From assembly GCA_003990955.1 (NCBI GenBank), contig BIFV01000005.1:228239-292238 (forward strand): a DNA stretch of 64,000 nucleotides. The letters are read 5' to 3'. Origin of the DNA: Sporomusaceae bacterium FL31 (GTDB lineage: Bacteria; Bacillota; Negativicutes; DSM-1736; Dendrosporobacteraceae). The notes beneath the pieces were generated by a model, which did not search any database, was not told the DNA's origin, and saw nothing but the letters and a program-made list of their open reading frames with translations. The stretch's first letter is position 1. Each line of letters opens with the position of its first letter. Below, piece after piece: positions 51,958 to 60,979 of this stretch. The position numbers and the translations under genes are program-made.

Positions 51958-53346
51958 TTATTCTTTTTTTCCTAAATAGTCTTTACCCACCAGTATCGTA
52001 ACCTGAACACCCTTGCTTTCATCCTTTGTTACTTGCAGAGAATAAGAAAAAGGCAGGTTTGTCAGTTTATTGACCACGCTACTATTGGTCGTATTGGAAA
52101 CAACCACAGTATTTTTATACCCTATCGTCAAATTGGAAACACTGACGACCTCAAGACCTTGTTTTTTAAGCACAGCTGCCATATCTCTGCCTGCTTCATC
52201 TGAACCGCTGGCATTTAATATTTCAACCTTAATCTTGCTTGGTGCAGGTTTTTTGGCATCCTGCTTTTCATCTTCATCGGTTTTATCGGTCTCTTTCATT
52301 TTCTCAGGCTGTTTGGTTTTATCCTCAGGTTTGACAACCTTAGGCGTCTCGATGACCTTCATTTCCTTAGGAATGGATGTCTCATATTCGGTTGCTTCCT
52401 GCTTGGTTGTAGCAACATATTTGTCTTCCATTTTTACCCCAAGTGTTTGCGCCAAATGCTGCCTGAGAGCGACTACATCAGGCAGCCAATAACTCACATC
52501 GCTGATATAAGCCGGCTTACCGGGTACCATGTCGGTCTTCAGCCCATTTTTATAGGCATCATTTAGTATTTTAGCCATACTCAGCATTTCGGTTGTAGAC
52601 ATATCGGTTTTAACCGCTGCACTGACCTGCTGAATAATTGCTGGTATTCTGGTGATCACTGAAGGGCTGGCAACTTCTTTCATCAAGGCTTTAATGAACT
52701 TCTGCTGCCTCTGTACCCGGCCAATATCGCCTTCCTCATCACGATAGCGAACATACTGAATGGCCGTATTGCCGTCCATATGCTGTAACCCAGGCTTCAA
52801 ATCAATGACTAGGCCATCATTGCCGTCATAAGGATCTTCATAATACATTCGTTTTTCAACATCAATATCGACCCCGCCAATGGCATCCACGATCTTGTGA
52901 AACGAATTAAAATTAATCAGAATATAGTGATCAATTGGAATGCCTAAGAGACCTTCGACAGCTTTTTGTGATAATGTGTGGCCGCCTTCGGCATAGGCAT
53001 GATTAATTTTGTCATAACCATGTCCCGGAATCTTGACCCGCGTATCACGTGGGATTGAAAGCATGGCCACTTCTTTCGTATTGGTATCAACGGTCACAAC
53101 AAACAACGTGTCAGAACGTCCCACATCATCAGCCCGTTCGTCGACTCCTAACACCATAATATTCATTTTATTTTGGGCTGCCATGAGCCCGCTTGTCCGC
53201 TTAGTGCGATCAAAAAGATTGGTGCTGAACCAATAATAAGATGCGCCGGTCGCAACAAGAAATATAAATAACGCAACAAGTATGACTAATACTCGCTGTG
53301 TCTGCGTTTGCTTTTGCTCGGTAAGACGCTTTTCTAAACGGCTCAT
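51958..53346 (-). CDS. LCP-family (LytR-CpsA-Psr) ligase with LytR_C domain
   Basis: 462 residues. An N-terminal membrane anchor (VLVILVALFIFLVATGASYY), an LCP domain at about 60-300 (MVLGVDERADDVGRSDTLFV, SIPRDTRVKI with the catalytic Arg, YVRYRDEEGDIGRVQRQQ), a charged Lys/Glu linker, and a C-terminal LytR_C domain (KVEILNASGSDEAGRDMAAV). LCP enzymes attach anionic or capsular polymers to peptidoglycan. GGGGTG precedes the ATG. Not adjacent to polymer genes; the upstream region carries its own unassigned promoter. Confidence 0.9.
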   Translation of the reverse strand: MSRLEKRLTEQKQTQTQRVLVILVALFIFLVATGASYYWFSTNLFDRTKRTSGLMAAQNKMNIMVLGVDERADDVGRSDTLFVVTVDTNTKEVAMLSIPRDTRVKIPGHGYDKINHAYAEGGHTLSQKAVEGLLGIPIDHYILINFNSFHKIVDAIGGVDIDVEKRMYYEDPYDGNDGLVIDLKPGLQHMDGNTAIQYVRYRDEEGDIGRVQRQQKFIKALMKEVASPSVITRIPAIIQQVSAAVKTDMSTTEMLSMAKILNDAYKNGLKTDMVPGKPAYISDVSYWLPDVVALRQHLAQTLGVKMEDKYVATTKQEATEYETSIPKEMKVIETPKVVKPEDKTKQPEKMKETDKTDEDEKQDAKKPAPSKIKVEILNASGSDEAGRDMAAVLKKQGLEVVSVSNLTIGYKNTVVVSNTTNSSVVNKLTNLPFSYSLQVTKDESKGVQVTILVGKDYLGKKE

Positions 53347-53453
53347 CTGTGCACCCCTTTCTTATAATTGTCGATAAAGCTGACCGTAAAGAGCATAAAG
53401 CCTCCTGTCATGCGGACGAGCTTATGTTAAAATCCTTAAAACAAACCATAATA

Positions 53454-53480
53454 AACAAGCCCCCAGGCTGGGAGCTTGTT
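53454..53480 (-). terminator. terminator of the copper-chaperone operon
   Basis: AACAAGC...GCTTGTT with an inner CCCA/TGGG; a T-rich tail on the minus strand. Confidence 0.65.
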
Positions 53481-53516
53481 ATAGTATAACAAGATATTAC
53501 ACTTTTCGTCAAGCCA

Positions 53517-53723
53517 CTAAGCTACATCATACCCCTGTTCTTCAACAGCATCCTTTATCTGGGCAATACTAACCACCGCAGCATCAAATTCCACTGTCAG
53601 TTGTTTAGTAGCTAAATCGACATATGCACCTGCTACACCAGCTAAAGCTTTTACTGCCGTTTCAACAGCATTTTTGCAGTGACCACAGCTCATTCCTTCT
53701 ACAATAAGGATTTGTTTTTCCAT
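53517..53723 (-). CDS. copZ: CopZ-like heavy-metal chaperone
   Basis: 68 residues, ferredoxin-like HMA fold. The metal-binding loop GMSCGHCKNAVETAV has CxxC; the rest, QLTVEFDAAVVSIAQIKDAV, matches the domain. Probably binds Cu(I), delivering it to a copper ATPase that is not in this window. GGAGG precedes the ATG. Follows the MTH1187-family gene 18 bases downstream, so the two are likely one operon. Confidence 0.88.
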   Translation of the reverse strand: MEKQILIVEGMSCGHCKNAVETAVKALAGVAGAYVDLATKQLTVEFDAAVVSIAQIKDAVEEQGYDVA

Positions 53724-53741
53724 ACCATAACCTCCAACGGC

Positions 53742-54041
53742 CTATAACTTCTCAGTTACGGCTTTTATTTTTCCCTGCATGGTCAATTCTTTATCCCGGC
53801 GATCGTCAATTCTAATTGTCGTAGACACTCGCTGAGCGCCATTGGCAAACGGTACCTCATGCAGTTTTTTTAAGATTTCTAGTATCCGGTCAAGATCTCC
53901 TTCAATAATCGTAGACATTGGCGTAAGTTGATGTTTTAAATCATCAGCCTGCTCCAAAATTTTGTGACACTGGGCCACATAATGACTAATACTTGGTGTC
54001 CCCGTACCCAATGGAATAACCGTCACCTCGACAATTGCCAT
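53742..54041 (-). CDS. MTH1187/YkoF-type thiamine-binding protein (UPF0045)
   Basis: 99 residues. The family pattern is clear: [60 protein letters not shown] and the KxEL-containing end [15 protein letters not shown]. Members bind thiamine-like ligands or have unknown function. GGAGG precedes the ATG. First gene of a pair with the copper chaperone, an association I cannot explain. Confidence 0.85.
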   Translation of the reverse strand: MAIVEVTVIPLGTGTPSISHYVAQCHKILEQADDLKHQLTPMSTIIEGDLDRILEILKKLHEVPFANGAQRVSTTIRIDDRRDKELTMQGKIKAVTEKL

Positions 54042-54090
54042 AGAACTCCCTCCTCTGTACTGATTCTATAGCTATTAGATTCTCAGCATC

Positions 54091-54125
54091 GTAAGAAAAA
54101 CCTGCCTTTAAGACAGGTTTTCTTA
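54091..54125. terminator. terminator of the GH18 gene
   Basis: GTAAGAAAAACCTG (54091-54104) pairs with CAGGTTTTCTTAC (54113-54125) with one A unpaired; it is placed right after the minus-strand GH18 stop. Confidence 0.8.
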
Positions 54126-54129
54126 CTAA

Positions 54130-55215
54130 TTATTGCTGTTTAGGAAATTTCTTATCAATTTCCGCCCACACCTCTGGCTGTTCTTGACCAATTCGCCAAA
54201 TAGCGATCCCGGCTGGGTTATATTTTGCTACAATATCTAGCTTGGCTGCAGTACTTTTAGCATTTTCGAACCATACCTCATGATCATCATACTTAAAATG
54301 CGGAGCTTGAGCGGCGTCATCATACTGTACCTTTACACCTTTTTGCTCAGCTTTAACAATTGCAGCAGCATAGGTGATGGTCTCTCCTTCGCCGTCTTTG
54401 GGCCAGTCATAACCATATGCACTGATGCCGATGATAACCTTATGAGGACCACCGCTTTGTTCAATGGCATATTTTACATTTTTCTCGAACCAATCAACCG
54501 GAGCGATTGCGCCAGGCTTTGAGGTAGCCCAATGATTATCATAAGTCATAATCTGCAAAAAGTCGGTATTAGGCGCTAGCTTTGGATAATCATAGGCACC
54601 AGAAACGTCTTCAGCCACGTCCACTCGAGGAAAAACCGAAATAATCACGGTTTTATTCAAGGCTTTGACTTTTGGATACAACTCTGCCATAAACGCCGTC
54701 AAGTTATCACGATGCTTAGGAGGCAGTAATTCAAAGTCGATATTGATTCCGTCATAGTTTTTTTCTTGCAGCAGTTTAACAATACTATCAGTAACTTTCG
54801 TGCGGGTCGCTGGATCACCCAACACCGCATCCGTAGAACCTGTCTTATTCGTAATCAATGGATACATCTTTAATCCTAGACTCTTGGCTGTATCATAAAC
54901 CAACTGACTGTCCTTGGCTTCTAGCGTGCCGTCCTGTGTGGCCTTATACCAAAAAGGTCCTACCGCCGACATACTTTTAGCAAAAGTCTTCATACTGGGA
55001 AAAGATCCGGATTGATCAGGCGTACCTGGCCAAGGATTTTCATAATAACCAACAACTAGGCGTGGCGGCATCGGCACCCCACCAGGAGCAGAATTGTCCG
55101 GAGAACCAGGCAGCATTTTGGGCGCTGGGCTTTTGCTGCACCCTGCTGCCAACAAGACCATGCTGGCAATTATGAAGACTACGAAAACCCACAAATACCT
55201 TTTATTTCGACGCAC
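54130..55215 (-). CDS. GH18 glycoside-hydrolase lipoprotein
   Basis: 361 residues. A signal peptide with lipobox LLAAGC gives a membrane-anchored lipoprotein. GH18 barrel: strands GYYENPWPG and MYPLITNKTG, and the catalytic DGINIDFELL (DxxDxDxE with the acid Glu), plus SVFPRVD and QIMTYDNHW. No LysM domains, unlike SleL/YaaH, so it is a stripped form. Chitinase-like or spore-cortex N-acetylglucosaminidase activity is inferred. The GTG at 55215 has AGAGAGGTG upstream; an ATG-based longer frame would place the lipobox far from the N terminus. Confidence 0.85.
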   Translation of the reverse strand: MRRNKRYLWVFVVFIIASMVLLAAGCSKSPAPKMLPGSPDNSAPGGVPMPPRLVVGYYENPWPGTPDQSGSFPSMKTFAKSMSAVGPFWYKATQDGTLEAKDSQLVYDTAKSLGLKMYPLITNKTGSTDAVLGDPATRTKVTDSIVKLLQEKNYDGINIDFELLPPKHRDNLTAFMAELYPKVKALNKTVIISVFPRVDVAEDVSGAYDYPKLAPNTDFLQIMTYDNHWATSKPGAIAPVDWFEKNVKYAIEQSGGPHKVIIGISAYGYDWPKDGEGETITYAAAIVKAEQKGVKVQYDDAAQAPHFKYDDHEVWFENAKSTAAKLDIVAKYNPAGIAIWRIGQEQPEVWAEIDKKFPKQQ

Positions 55216-55407
55216 AATGGTCACCTCTCTACTTATTTTATGTTTAGTATTGTCAGCCTGCCTTTTATTATGCTTACAACCAATCTTGCAAAAAATATGT
55301 AATTTTTGCATTCTCCCAATGAACAGTCTGGCAGGGTTTCATTAGAATATGCCGAATATTATTGTACCTAAAGTAAACAATCGTAAATAGCAGAAGAGGA
55401 ACCTGTA

Positions 55408-56502
55408 ATGCAACGAATTTCAACTTATAATCTTAAACCAGGAATGATTGTCGCACAAAATGTCTATAGTGCCGACGGTCAGCTTATGCTTTGTGCCGGA
55501 GTTGCGTTGACAGCGGCTTATATCAGGCGGCTGAACCAGCTTGAAATTGCATCCATCTATGTAAAAAACGAAAACCTTCCTGATATCGAAATACCGGAAA
55601 TTTTACGTGAGCAAACACGGGTTCAAACCATAAAGAACATAAAAAAACTATTTCAAAACATTCAGGTCATGAACAAACTGGATGTCGCGGCAATTCAGCC
55701 CACCATTCAAACGATCGTGTCCGAAATTGTTCAAAATCGTAATACCATGATTCATTTAACTGACATTCGCTTATATGACGATTATACGTTTGCCCACTCA
55801 GTAAATGTCTGTGCCTTATCTACAATGATTGCCGTTACGCTGGGTTACAGCCAGAGCAGGCTGGAAGAGCTGGCATTAGGTGCTTTACTGCACGATATTG
55901 GTAAAACATTAGTACCACTGGATGTCCTTAACAAGCCGGGCAAATTATCTGATGAAGAATTGACCATCATGCGCAGTCACTCCGAGGCAGGCTTTGAATT
56001 ATTGCGTAAATCCTGCACTGAGATGTCGGTAGTACCCATGCATGTTGCCTATCAGCATCAAGAAAAATTTGATGGCAACGGTTATCCTCGCGGCTTGCGC
56101 GAGCATGAAATTCACGAATATGCTCGTATTGTTGCCATCGCGGATGTTTATGATGCATTGACTTCCGATCGTCCATACCGCAAAGCCATGCTTCCGCATC
56201 AAGCTTATGAGATTCTACTGGCCTCCGCCGGCTCCCACTTTGATGGTGAGATTCTAAAAAGCTTTGTTAATCACATTGCGGTATATCCCGTAGGCTGCAC
56301 TGTACAACTGAATACCGGGGAGTTTGGCGTGGTTATTAGCGTGCCTGAGGGTATGCCATTCAAACCAGTTGTCCACTTGATTGCAGATTGTAACAAACGT
56401 AGATTGAATCAGGGCAAAGAGCTTGAACTTGTCAAGCACCCCACAACATTTATTTGCAAAGTCCTTGAGGAAGATGAAGTACTCGATTCTTTCACTGAAT
56501 AA
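55408..56502 (+). CDS. HD-GYP domain protein, complete motifs
   Basis: 364 residues. An N-terminal DUF3391-like segment (STYNLKPGMIVAQNVY) and the HD-GYP domain at about 115-300: AHSVNVCALS, GALLHDIGKTLVPLDVLNK, HSEAGFELL, YQHQEKFDGNGYPRG and ADVYDALTSDRPYRKAM. All phosphodiesterase motifs are there, so c-di-GMP (or cGAMP) hydrolysis is expected. The C-terminal part (NTGEFGVVISVPEGMPFKPV) is shared with the degenerate paralogue at 27139. AGAGGAAC precedes the ATG; terminator follows. Confidence 0.9.
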   Translation: MQRISTYNLKPGMIVAQNVYSADGQLMLCAGVALTAAYIRRLNQLEIASIYVKNENLPDIEIPEILREQTRVQTIKNIKKLFQNIQVMNKLDVAAIQPTIQTIVSEIVQNRNTMIHLTDIRLYDDYTFAHSVNVCALSTMIAVTLGYSQSRLEELALGALLHDIGKTLVPLDVLNKPGKLSDEELTIMRSHSEAGFELLRKSCTEMSVVPMHVAYQHQEKFDGNGYPRGLREHEIHEYARIVAIADVYDALTSDRPYRKAMLPHQAYEILLASAGSHFDGEILKSFVNHIAVYPVGCTVQLNTGEFGVVISVPEGMPFKPVVHLIADCNKRRLNQGKELELVKHPTTFICKVLEEDEVLDSFTE

Positions 56503-56503
56503 C

Positions 56504-56537
56504 AAAAAGCAAGCATGAATATTCATGCTTGCTTTTT
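56504..56537 (+). terminator. terminator of the HD-GYP gene
   Basis: AAAAAGCAAGCATGAAT is followed at once by its exact reverse complement ATTCATGCTTGCTTTTT. Confidence 0.9.
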
Positions 56538-56551
56538 ACTTTGGAAAAAAG

Positions 56552-56578
56552 AAAAAACCTGGAAGCTCCAGGTTTTTT
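56552..56578 (-). terminator. terminator of the symporter gene
   Basis: AAAAAACCTGGA (56552-56563) pairs with TCCAGGTTTTTT (56567-56578). Confidence 0.88.
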
Positions 56579-56588
56579 AATTGATAGC

Positions 56589-57836
56589 TTATGCTTCGTA
56601 GTTCTGTGAATAGGCTTGCTGCAACACAGAATCAGGAAGTTCATTTTCCCAACGTGCAACAACAACAGCTGCTACACAGTTACCGACAACGTTACAGGCT
56701 GTACGTGCCATATCAAGAATACGGTCAACGCCTAGGATGATAGCAATACCTTCAACAGGAAGTCCGAATGCTGCCGCTGTACCAGCGATAACAATCAGCG
56801 AAGCACCAGGCACTGCAGCAATCCCTTTAGTGGATAACATGAGTGTCAGTACCATAATGAGCTGTTGAGACAGATCAAAAGGAATACCGTATACTTGGGC
56901 AATAAAGACAACCGCCAATGCGCTGTAAAGAGTGGAACCGTCTAAGTTAAACGTATAACCAGTAGGTAATACGAAAGTTACAATATGCTTAGGAACACCA
57001 AACTTCTCAAGTTTCTCCATGGCAATTGGCAATGCAGCCTCACTTGCAGCAGTGGAGAAGGCAATCATAACCGGTTCTTTAATGGCTCTAAACAGATGGA
57101 AGAAGTTAACACGGAAGACAATAGACGCTCCTGTTAATAGCAATGCTATGAATAGAATAAGCGCAAAATACAGTGATCCAATTAATTTAGCTAATGGAAT
57201 CAGCATGCCAAGACCAAATTTACCCACAGTAAATGCGATCAATGCAAATACCCCAATAGGAGCAAGCTTCATCACATACCAGGTAACTTTAAACATGATT
57301 TCAGCAACACTTTTTGAAAGATCAACAACCGGTTTGCCTACAGGCCCCATAGCGGCAGCAGCAACCCCAAAGAAAGTTGAAAACAGAATAATTTGCAGCA
57401 TGTCACCACGTGACGCAGCATCAACAACGTTTGTTGGTATGATATTTACAATCATTTGCATCATATCGACTGATTTTTTTGCAGCAGTGGTTACTGCGCT
57501 TGCATCAGTGGCAACAACATTGACACCTACACCTGGTTGAAGAATATTAACTACAGCCAAACCAACAAATAATGCTAATGTTGTAGCAATTTCAAACCAA
57601 ATAATTGATTTTGCTCCCAGTCGGCCTAACTTTTTAAAGTCACCCGTTCCGGCGATACCCATAATCAAGGAGCTAAAAACTAATGGTACAACAATCATTT
57701 TGATCATACGGATAAACATATCGCCAACTGGCTTTAATGCTACACCGTAGTTAGGAAAAACATAACCAAACACAATACCGAGAATTAGTGCAATGAATAT
57801 TTGGGTTGAAATGCCCATACCCTTACCTTTTTCCAT
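56589..57836 (-). CDS. dicarboxylate/amino acid:cation symporter (DAACS)
   Basis: 415 residues, eight membrane helices and two re-entrant loops. The family signatures PLVFSSLIMGIAGTGD, AFSTAASEAALPIAME (Ser-rich loop), PTGYTFNLDGSTLY and VDRILDMARTACNVVGN (the D-x-x-x-D-x-x-R-T-x-x-N-V cation and substrate site) are all present. Imports glutamate, aspartate or C4-dicarboxylates with Na or H. AAGGAGG precedes the ATG. A GlnK/GlnL-like two-component system lies directly upstream on the same strand, behind its own terminator, and probably controls it. Confidence 0.93.
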   Translation of the reverse strand: MEKGKGMGISTQIFIALILGIVFGYVFPNYGVALKPVGDMFIRMIKMIVVPLVFSSLIMGIAGTGDFKKLGRLGAKSIIWFEIATTLALFVGLAVVNILQPGVGVNVVATDASAVTTAAKKSVDMMQMIVNIIPTNVVDAASRGDMLQIILFSTFFGVAAAAMGPVGKPVVDLSKSVAEIMFKVTWYVMKLAPIGVFALIAFTVGKFGLGMLIPLAKLIGSLYFALILFIALLLTGASIVFRVNFFHLFRAIKEPVMIAFSTAASEAALPIAMEKLEKFGVPKHIVTFVLPTGYTFNLDGSTLYSALAVVFIAQVYGIPFDLSQQLIMVLTLMLSTKGIAAVPGASLIVIAGTAAAFGLPVEGIAIILGVDRILDMARTACNVVGNCVAAVVVARWENELPDSVLQQAYSQNYEA

Positions 57837-58054
57837 CTTTTAAAGACCTCCTTTTTATTAATTATTAACGCCTGCCTTGGAGCAATCGGCAATAATTTGT
57901 CTAGGCCTAAATATAACGGCTGAAATATAAAAAACTACAGAATAATACTCAAAGTTGTTTTGTATACATTGTACCAGATGCCAAAAAGTCTAAATATTCC
58001 CAAAAATCAAGATTATTTCTTCCCAGAATTATGAAATCACTTCTTGTAAAATAC

Positions 58055-58083
58055 AAAAAGCCGCTCCTCCACGAAGCGGCTTT
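58055..58083 (-). terminator. terminator of the two-component operon
   Basis: AAAGCCGCT (58057-58065) pairs with AGCGGCTTT (58075-58083), followed by T on the minus strand. Confidence 0.85.
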
Positions 58084-58088
58084 CGGCA

Positions 58089-58952
58089 TTACTCATCAGC
58101 TAAGAACAAGATTCCTTCAATAAATTTTTTAACATTTATTTTGCCATGATATTGACTTTTCCCATGGATAAAATTCATTTCTTGTCGAACTTCTTTGAAA
58201 TCAAATAATGCCGTACTATATAATTGAAACTTTTCGTTATAATAATCATCAACACCCAAATTGGCTAAATTTTGCATGGCCTTAGTAATTGCCCGCCGAA
58301 CGCGCTGCTCAATGGTTTTAACATCTGTACTTATTTGGGCTGATAACTGCTGATAAACTTCATGCAGCTGATAGGATTTTCCCGGACTATGAACAATTTG
58401 ATCAATAATATGAGCCATCTGATAAATATTTTTTGCCCCCGCCTCACCAATGATCCCCATATCCGAAAAAGCTTTATATATTTTGGGCTTACGATTCATC
58501 TCAAAGCTTGGATTTGCAGGAGCAGCACCACTACCCGCGTATTGAGCAGTTGTTTGAGAAATAATCGAGATAATCTGCTTCAATCTACGACTTTCCTGAA
58601 CTTTATTAACCACTGAAACAAGCTCAAGGACATTGATTGGTTTATGAATAAAAAATTCAATTCCATTTTCATATGCCTGAGTAATCATTTGTTGACTGCT
58701 GCTTTCCGAGATCATAATAAATGAAGCTTGCGTGTGATCACGTAATTTTTTAATTAACTCGACCCCATCCTGCCCTGGCAGTAGTAAATCAACCAATACA
58801 ATATCAGGTTTTACTTCAAGTATGACTTTCTCGGCAGACAAACCGTCATTACATTCACCAACCAGGTGACCAAGTTCTGATTGTTCGATGATATTTTGCA
58901 CGATTTTTCGAATACTGATATCATCATCTACGACCACAAATCGAAGCGACAA
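58089..58952 (-). CDS. glnL: response regulator with YcbB (GlnL-like) output domain
   Basis: 287 residues. Receiver: FVVVDDDISIRKIVQ, phospho-Asp in VLVDLLLPGQDGVEL, Lys in FFIHKPINV. The C-terminal half (GIIGEAGAKNIYQMAHII, VKTIEQRVRRAITKAMQNLA, LFDFKEVRQEM) matches the YcbB domain of Bacillus GlnL, a DNA-binding output. A TTG start (58952) is used, with GGGTGGGG before it. Co-transcribed with the kinase 17 bases upstream. Probable target: the adjacent symporter gene. Confidence 0.87.
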   Translation of the reverse strand: MSLRFVVVDDDISIRKIVQNIIEQSELGHLVGECNDGLSAEKVILEVKPDIVLVDLLLPGQDGVELIKKLRDHTQASFIMISESSSQQMITQAYENGIEFFIHKPINVLELVSVVNKVQESRRLKQIISIISQTTAQYAGSGAAPANPSFEMNRKPKIYKAFSDMGIIGEAGAKNIYQMAHIIDQIVHSPGKSYQLHEVYQQLSAQISTDVKTIEQRVRRAITKAMQNLANLGVDDYYNEKFQLYSTALFDFKEVRQEMNFIHGKSQYHGKINVKKFIEGILFLADE

Positions 58953-58968
58953 ATGACAACCCCACCCT

Positions 58969-60258
58969 TTATTGATTCTCTAATGACAAGCTTTGCAATG
59001 GTAATGTAATAGTAAATGCACTGTACTCTCCGGGAGTAGAATGAACGTCAATGCCGCCCTGTAAATACTCTGCTAAATTTTTAACATGTGCGAGTCCTAG
59101 TCCAGTCGACATTTTGCCAGTAATAGGACAATATTTCGTAGAATACCCAGGCTGGAAAATAAGCTCATAGTCTGACGCCTTAATCCCATTGCCTCTGTCA
59201 ACTACGACAAATTTAATAAGATCACCACAGCTTATTTGTTCGACTTCAATCACGCAATGATCAGGACAGGCTTCGATGGCATTCGTAATCAAATTATTCA
59301 GCATCGAAACAATCAAGTAATGTTTATCTGTCAAAAAATCGTAATCATACCTCATGGTTAATGCAACTTGTTTGCCGGTCTGCTGCGTACTGCGCAGCGT
59401 ATTTTGTTCGATAATAAAAAAGATTTCAGATAACCTCATCCCTTTTTCAATAGCTGAAGGCTCTAATACTTTTTCAATTCCACTTACGACTCGATAATAA
59501 TCTTTCTTGACTTCATGAATATCCCGGGCAACTGACAAAGCCTGTCCGGCTTGTTCCTGCACTGTACCGTCAGGATAAGAATGAAGTTTCTGATAAAGCA
59601 AATAACTTTGCTCCATAACATTTTCAATATCCTGCGATGACTTCTGTAAATAGTACAATTCGGCCTTTAACTGAGCAATGAGTACAGTAAGTTCAGCATA
59701 GCGTGATAAACGATCTTCAGCCAAGGCAAAGTCCCGATACTGTTTAAGCGCGTAATAACCCAAAATGGCAATCACAGAACGTATGACCCCGACTGTTATT
59801 ATCGTAACTAATAATGTTTCAATATTTTTTGACAGTAGTTCTGATCGAACCCATAATTCAATACAATTACTTAGAATATCAGTAAAACTCATCAGCAGCA
59901 ACAACATTGGAACCTGCTGCAAGTAAGCACGAATATTAAACGCCCAAAAGCAAGCCCCATATACCAGGTAATACATAATAGCCGGCAGATTATGATGAAC
60001 AGCAGCATTAAATTCACTAACACCAAAAGGCAGATAGATCATACTCCGCATAAGAAAAACGGCTAATCCGCTTGTAACTGCCGTAGTTAAGATGGGTAGT
60101 TTATGAAAATACAACAGCAGCGCTGCTAAAATGGGAACCCCCAACGTAAACCGAAAGTGACTTTGAAAGAATGGATATACAAATACCATTCCGGTTAACG
60201 CTACCAGAAACACTATATTGATGATAAGTTTATGCTGCTCATAACATCGTCTCAACAA
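58969..60258 (-). CDS. glnK: GlnK-like sensor histidine kinase
   Basis: 429 residues. About six N-terminal hydrophobic segments form a membrane sensor (residues 10-180), followed by a coiled coil, a phospho-acceptor His in ARDIHEVKKDYYRV, and an HATPase domain with NNLITNAIEACP (N box), DRGNGIKASDY and STGLGLAHVKNLA. Kinases of this compact Spo0B-like layout pair with YcbB-type regulators. The start is probably the TTG at 60258 with AGGTGA upstream; no better start is visible. A hairpin lies just before the ribosome site. Confidence 0.85.
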   Translation of the reverse strand: MLRRCYEQHKLIINIVFLVALTGMVFVYPFFQSHFRFTLGVPILAALLLYFHKLPILTTAVTSGLAVFLMRSMIYLPFGVSEFNAAVHHNLPAIMYYLVYGACFWAFNIRAYLQQVPMLLLLMSFTDILSNCIELWVRSELLSKNIETLLVTIITVGVIRSVIAILGYYALKQYRDFALAEDRLSRYAELTVLIAQLKAELYYLQKSSQDIENVMEQSYLLYQKLHSYPDGTVQEQAGQALSVARDIHEVKKDYYRVVSGIEKVLEPSAIEKGMRLSEIFFIIEQNTLRSTQQTGKQVALTMRYDYDFLTDKHYLIVSMLNNLITNAIEACPDHCVIEVEQISCGDLIKFVVVDRGNGIKASDYELIFQPGYSTKYCPITGKMSTGLGLAHVKNLAEYLQGGIDVHSTPGEYSAFTITLPLQSLSLENQ

Positions 60259-60658
60259 AGCTGTTCACCTGAGCATAATGCCTCGAGCCGCTACTGTCCC
60301 GAGGCATTGCTGTAATTAAATTTATACCAATATATATTATATGTCGAATGTAGGACTAATACAACTGCTATCCATGATTATGACATAGCAGACATAACGA
60401 AGATTCACTTTTTAAGAACAAAAAAATATCGCAATACTGCGTATAACCGAGCAGTGGCTCATCAACATTGAATAACTTGAAATAATCGCAATATTCGACC
60501 TTCTTTGTGTGAGGAAATTTTTTCGTAAAGGATATATAATAGAACAAAGGCTTGTCTATGCTAATTCACATGGATGAGCACTTTAAATCCTCTGCAGAAG
60601 TACCATTGTACCGTATGCAGGGTCATGATTTCTAGTATATGAAGGGGAGTGTTGTACG
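60259..60658. other. divergent promoter region, kinase and 92-aa gene
   Basis: No gene. On the kinase side is the hairpin at 60277-60308 close to the ribosome site. On the plus strand a -10-like TATAAT (near 60535, in GATATATAATAG) probably serves the 92-aa gene, and GGGGAG stands before its ATG. AT-rich; nothing else recognised. Confidence 0.45.
60277..60308 (-). promoter_or_regulatory. leader hairpin before the kinase gene
   Basis: AATGCCTCG (60277-60285) pairs exactly with CGAGGCATT (60300-60308), 6 bases upstream of the AGGTGA ribosome site. It has no T tail, so a leader structure rather than a terminator is possible. Confidence 0.35.
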
Positions 60659-60937
60659 ATGACCGATGTGAAAGATCTTGCCGCAATGCCGCCACTGGAT
60701 GGACCTTCAGTTAAATTAATCGAAGATGCGATTATTAGCTCTCCCACCAAAACAATTTTGCTGGAAATTAATCAGGCCTTTTATCAACTTTCGCGAGAAG
60801 GTCGTTGGTTTAAATTTTCCCAGCTTACGAAGAAAAGAACGATTAAGCGTTCTGCAATTTATGAAACAATCACTGAAATATATAACCAACTGGTTCATGG
60901 TAATTCCTGGCGTATTCAATACGTGGGAGCAAATTAA
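60659..60937 (+). CDS. 92-aa protein of unknown function
   Basis: Starts MTDVKDLAAMPPLDGPSVKL, with GGGGAG 10 bases upstream of the ATG. Mostly helical, with a basic stretch FSQLTKKRTIKRSAIYETIT that could be an HTH recognition region, and no membrane or Cys motif. Flanked by a perfect terminator. No family recognised. Its position between the two-component system and a NUDIX gene gives no clear clue; a small DNA-binding or adaptor protein is one possibility. Confidence 0.6.
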   Translation: MTDVKDLAAMPPLDGPSVKLIEDAIISSPTKTILLEINQAFYQLSREGRWFKFSQLTKKRTIKRSAIYETITEIYNQLVHGNSWRIQYVGAN

Positions 60938-60943
60938 ATATAG

Positions 60944-60979
60944 AAAAACTGTACCTGATATCAATCAGGTACAGTTTTT
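60944..60979. terminator. bidirectional terminator
   Basis: AAAAACTGTACCTGAT (60944-60959) pairs exactly with ATCAGGTACAGTTTTT (60964-60979). It serves the 92-aa gene and the convergent NUDIX gene. Confidence 0.9.

Noticed and set aside
57960..57985. TTGGCATCTGG stretch upstream of the symporter as a sigma-54 promoter
   Set aside because: No GC doublet at the required distance.
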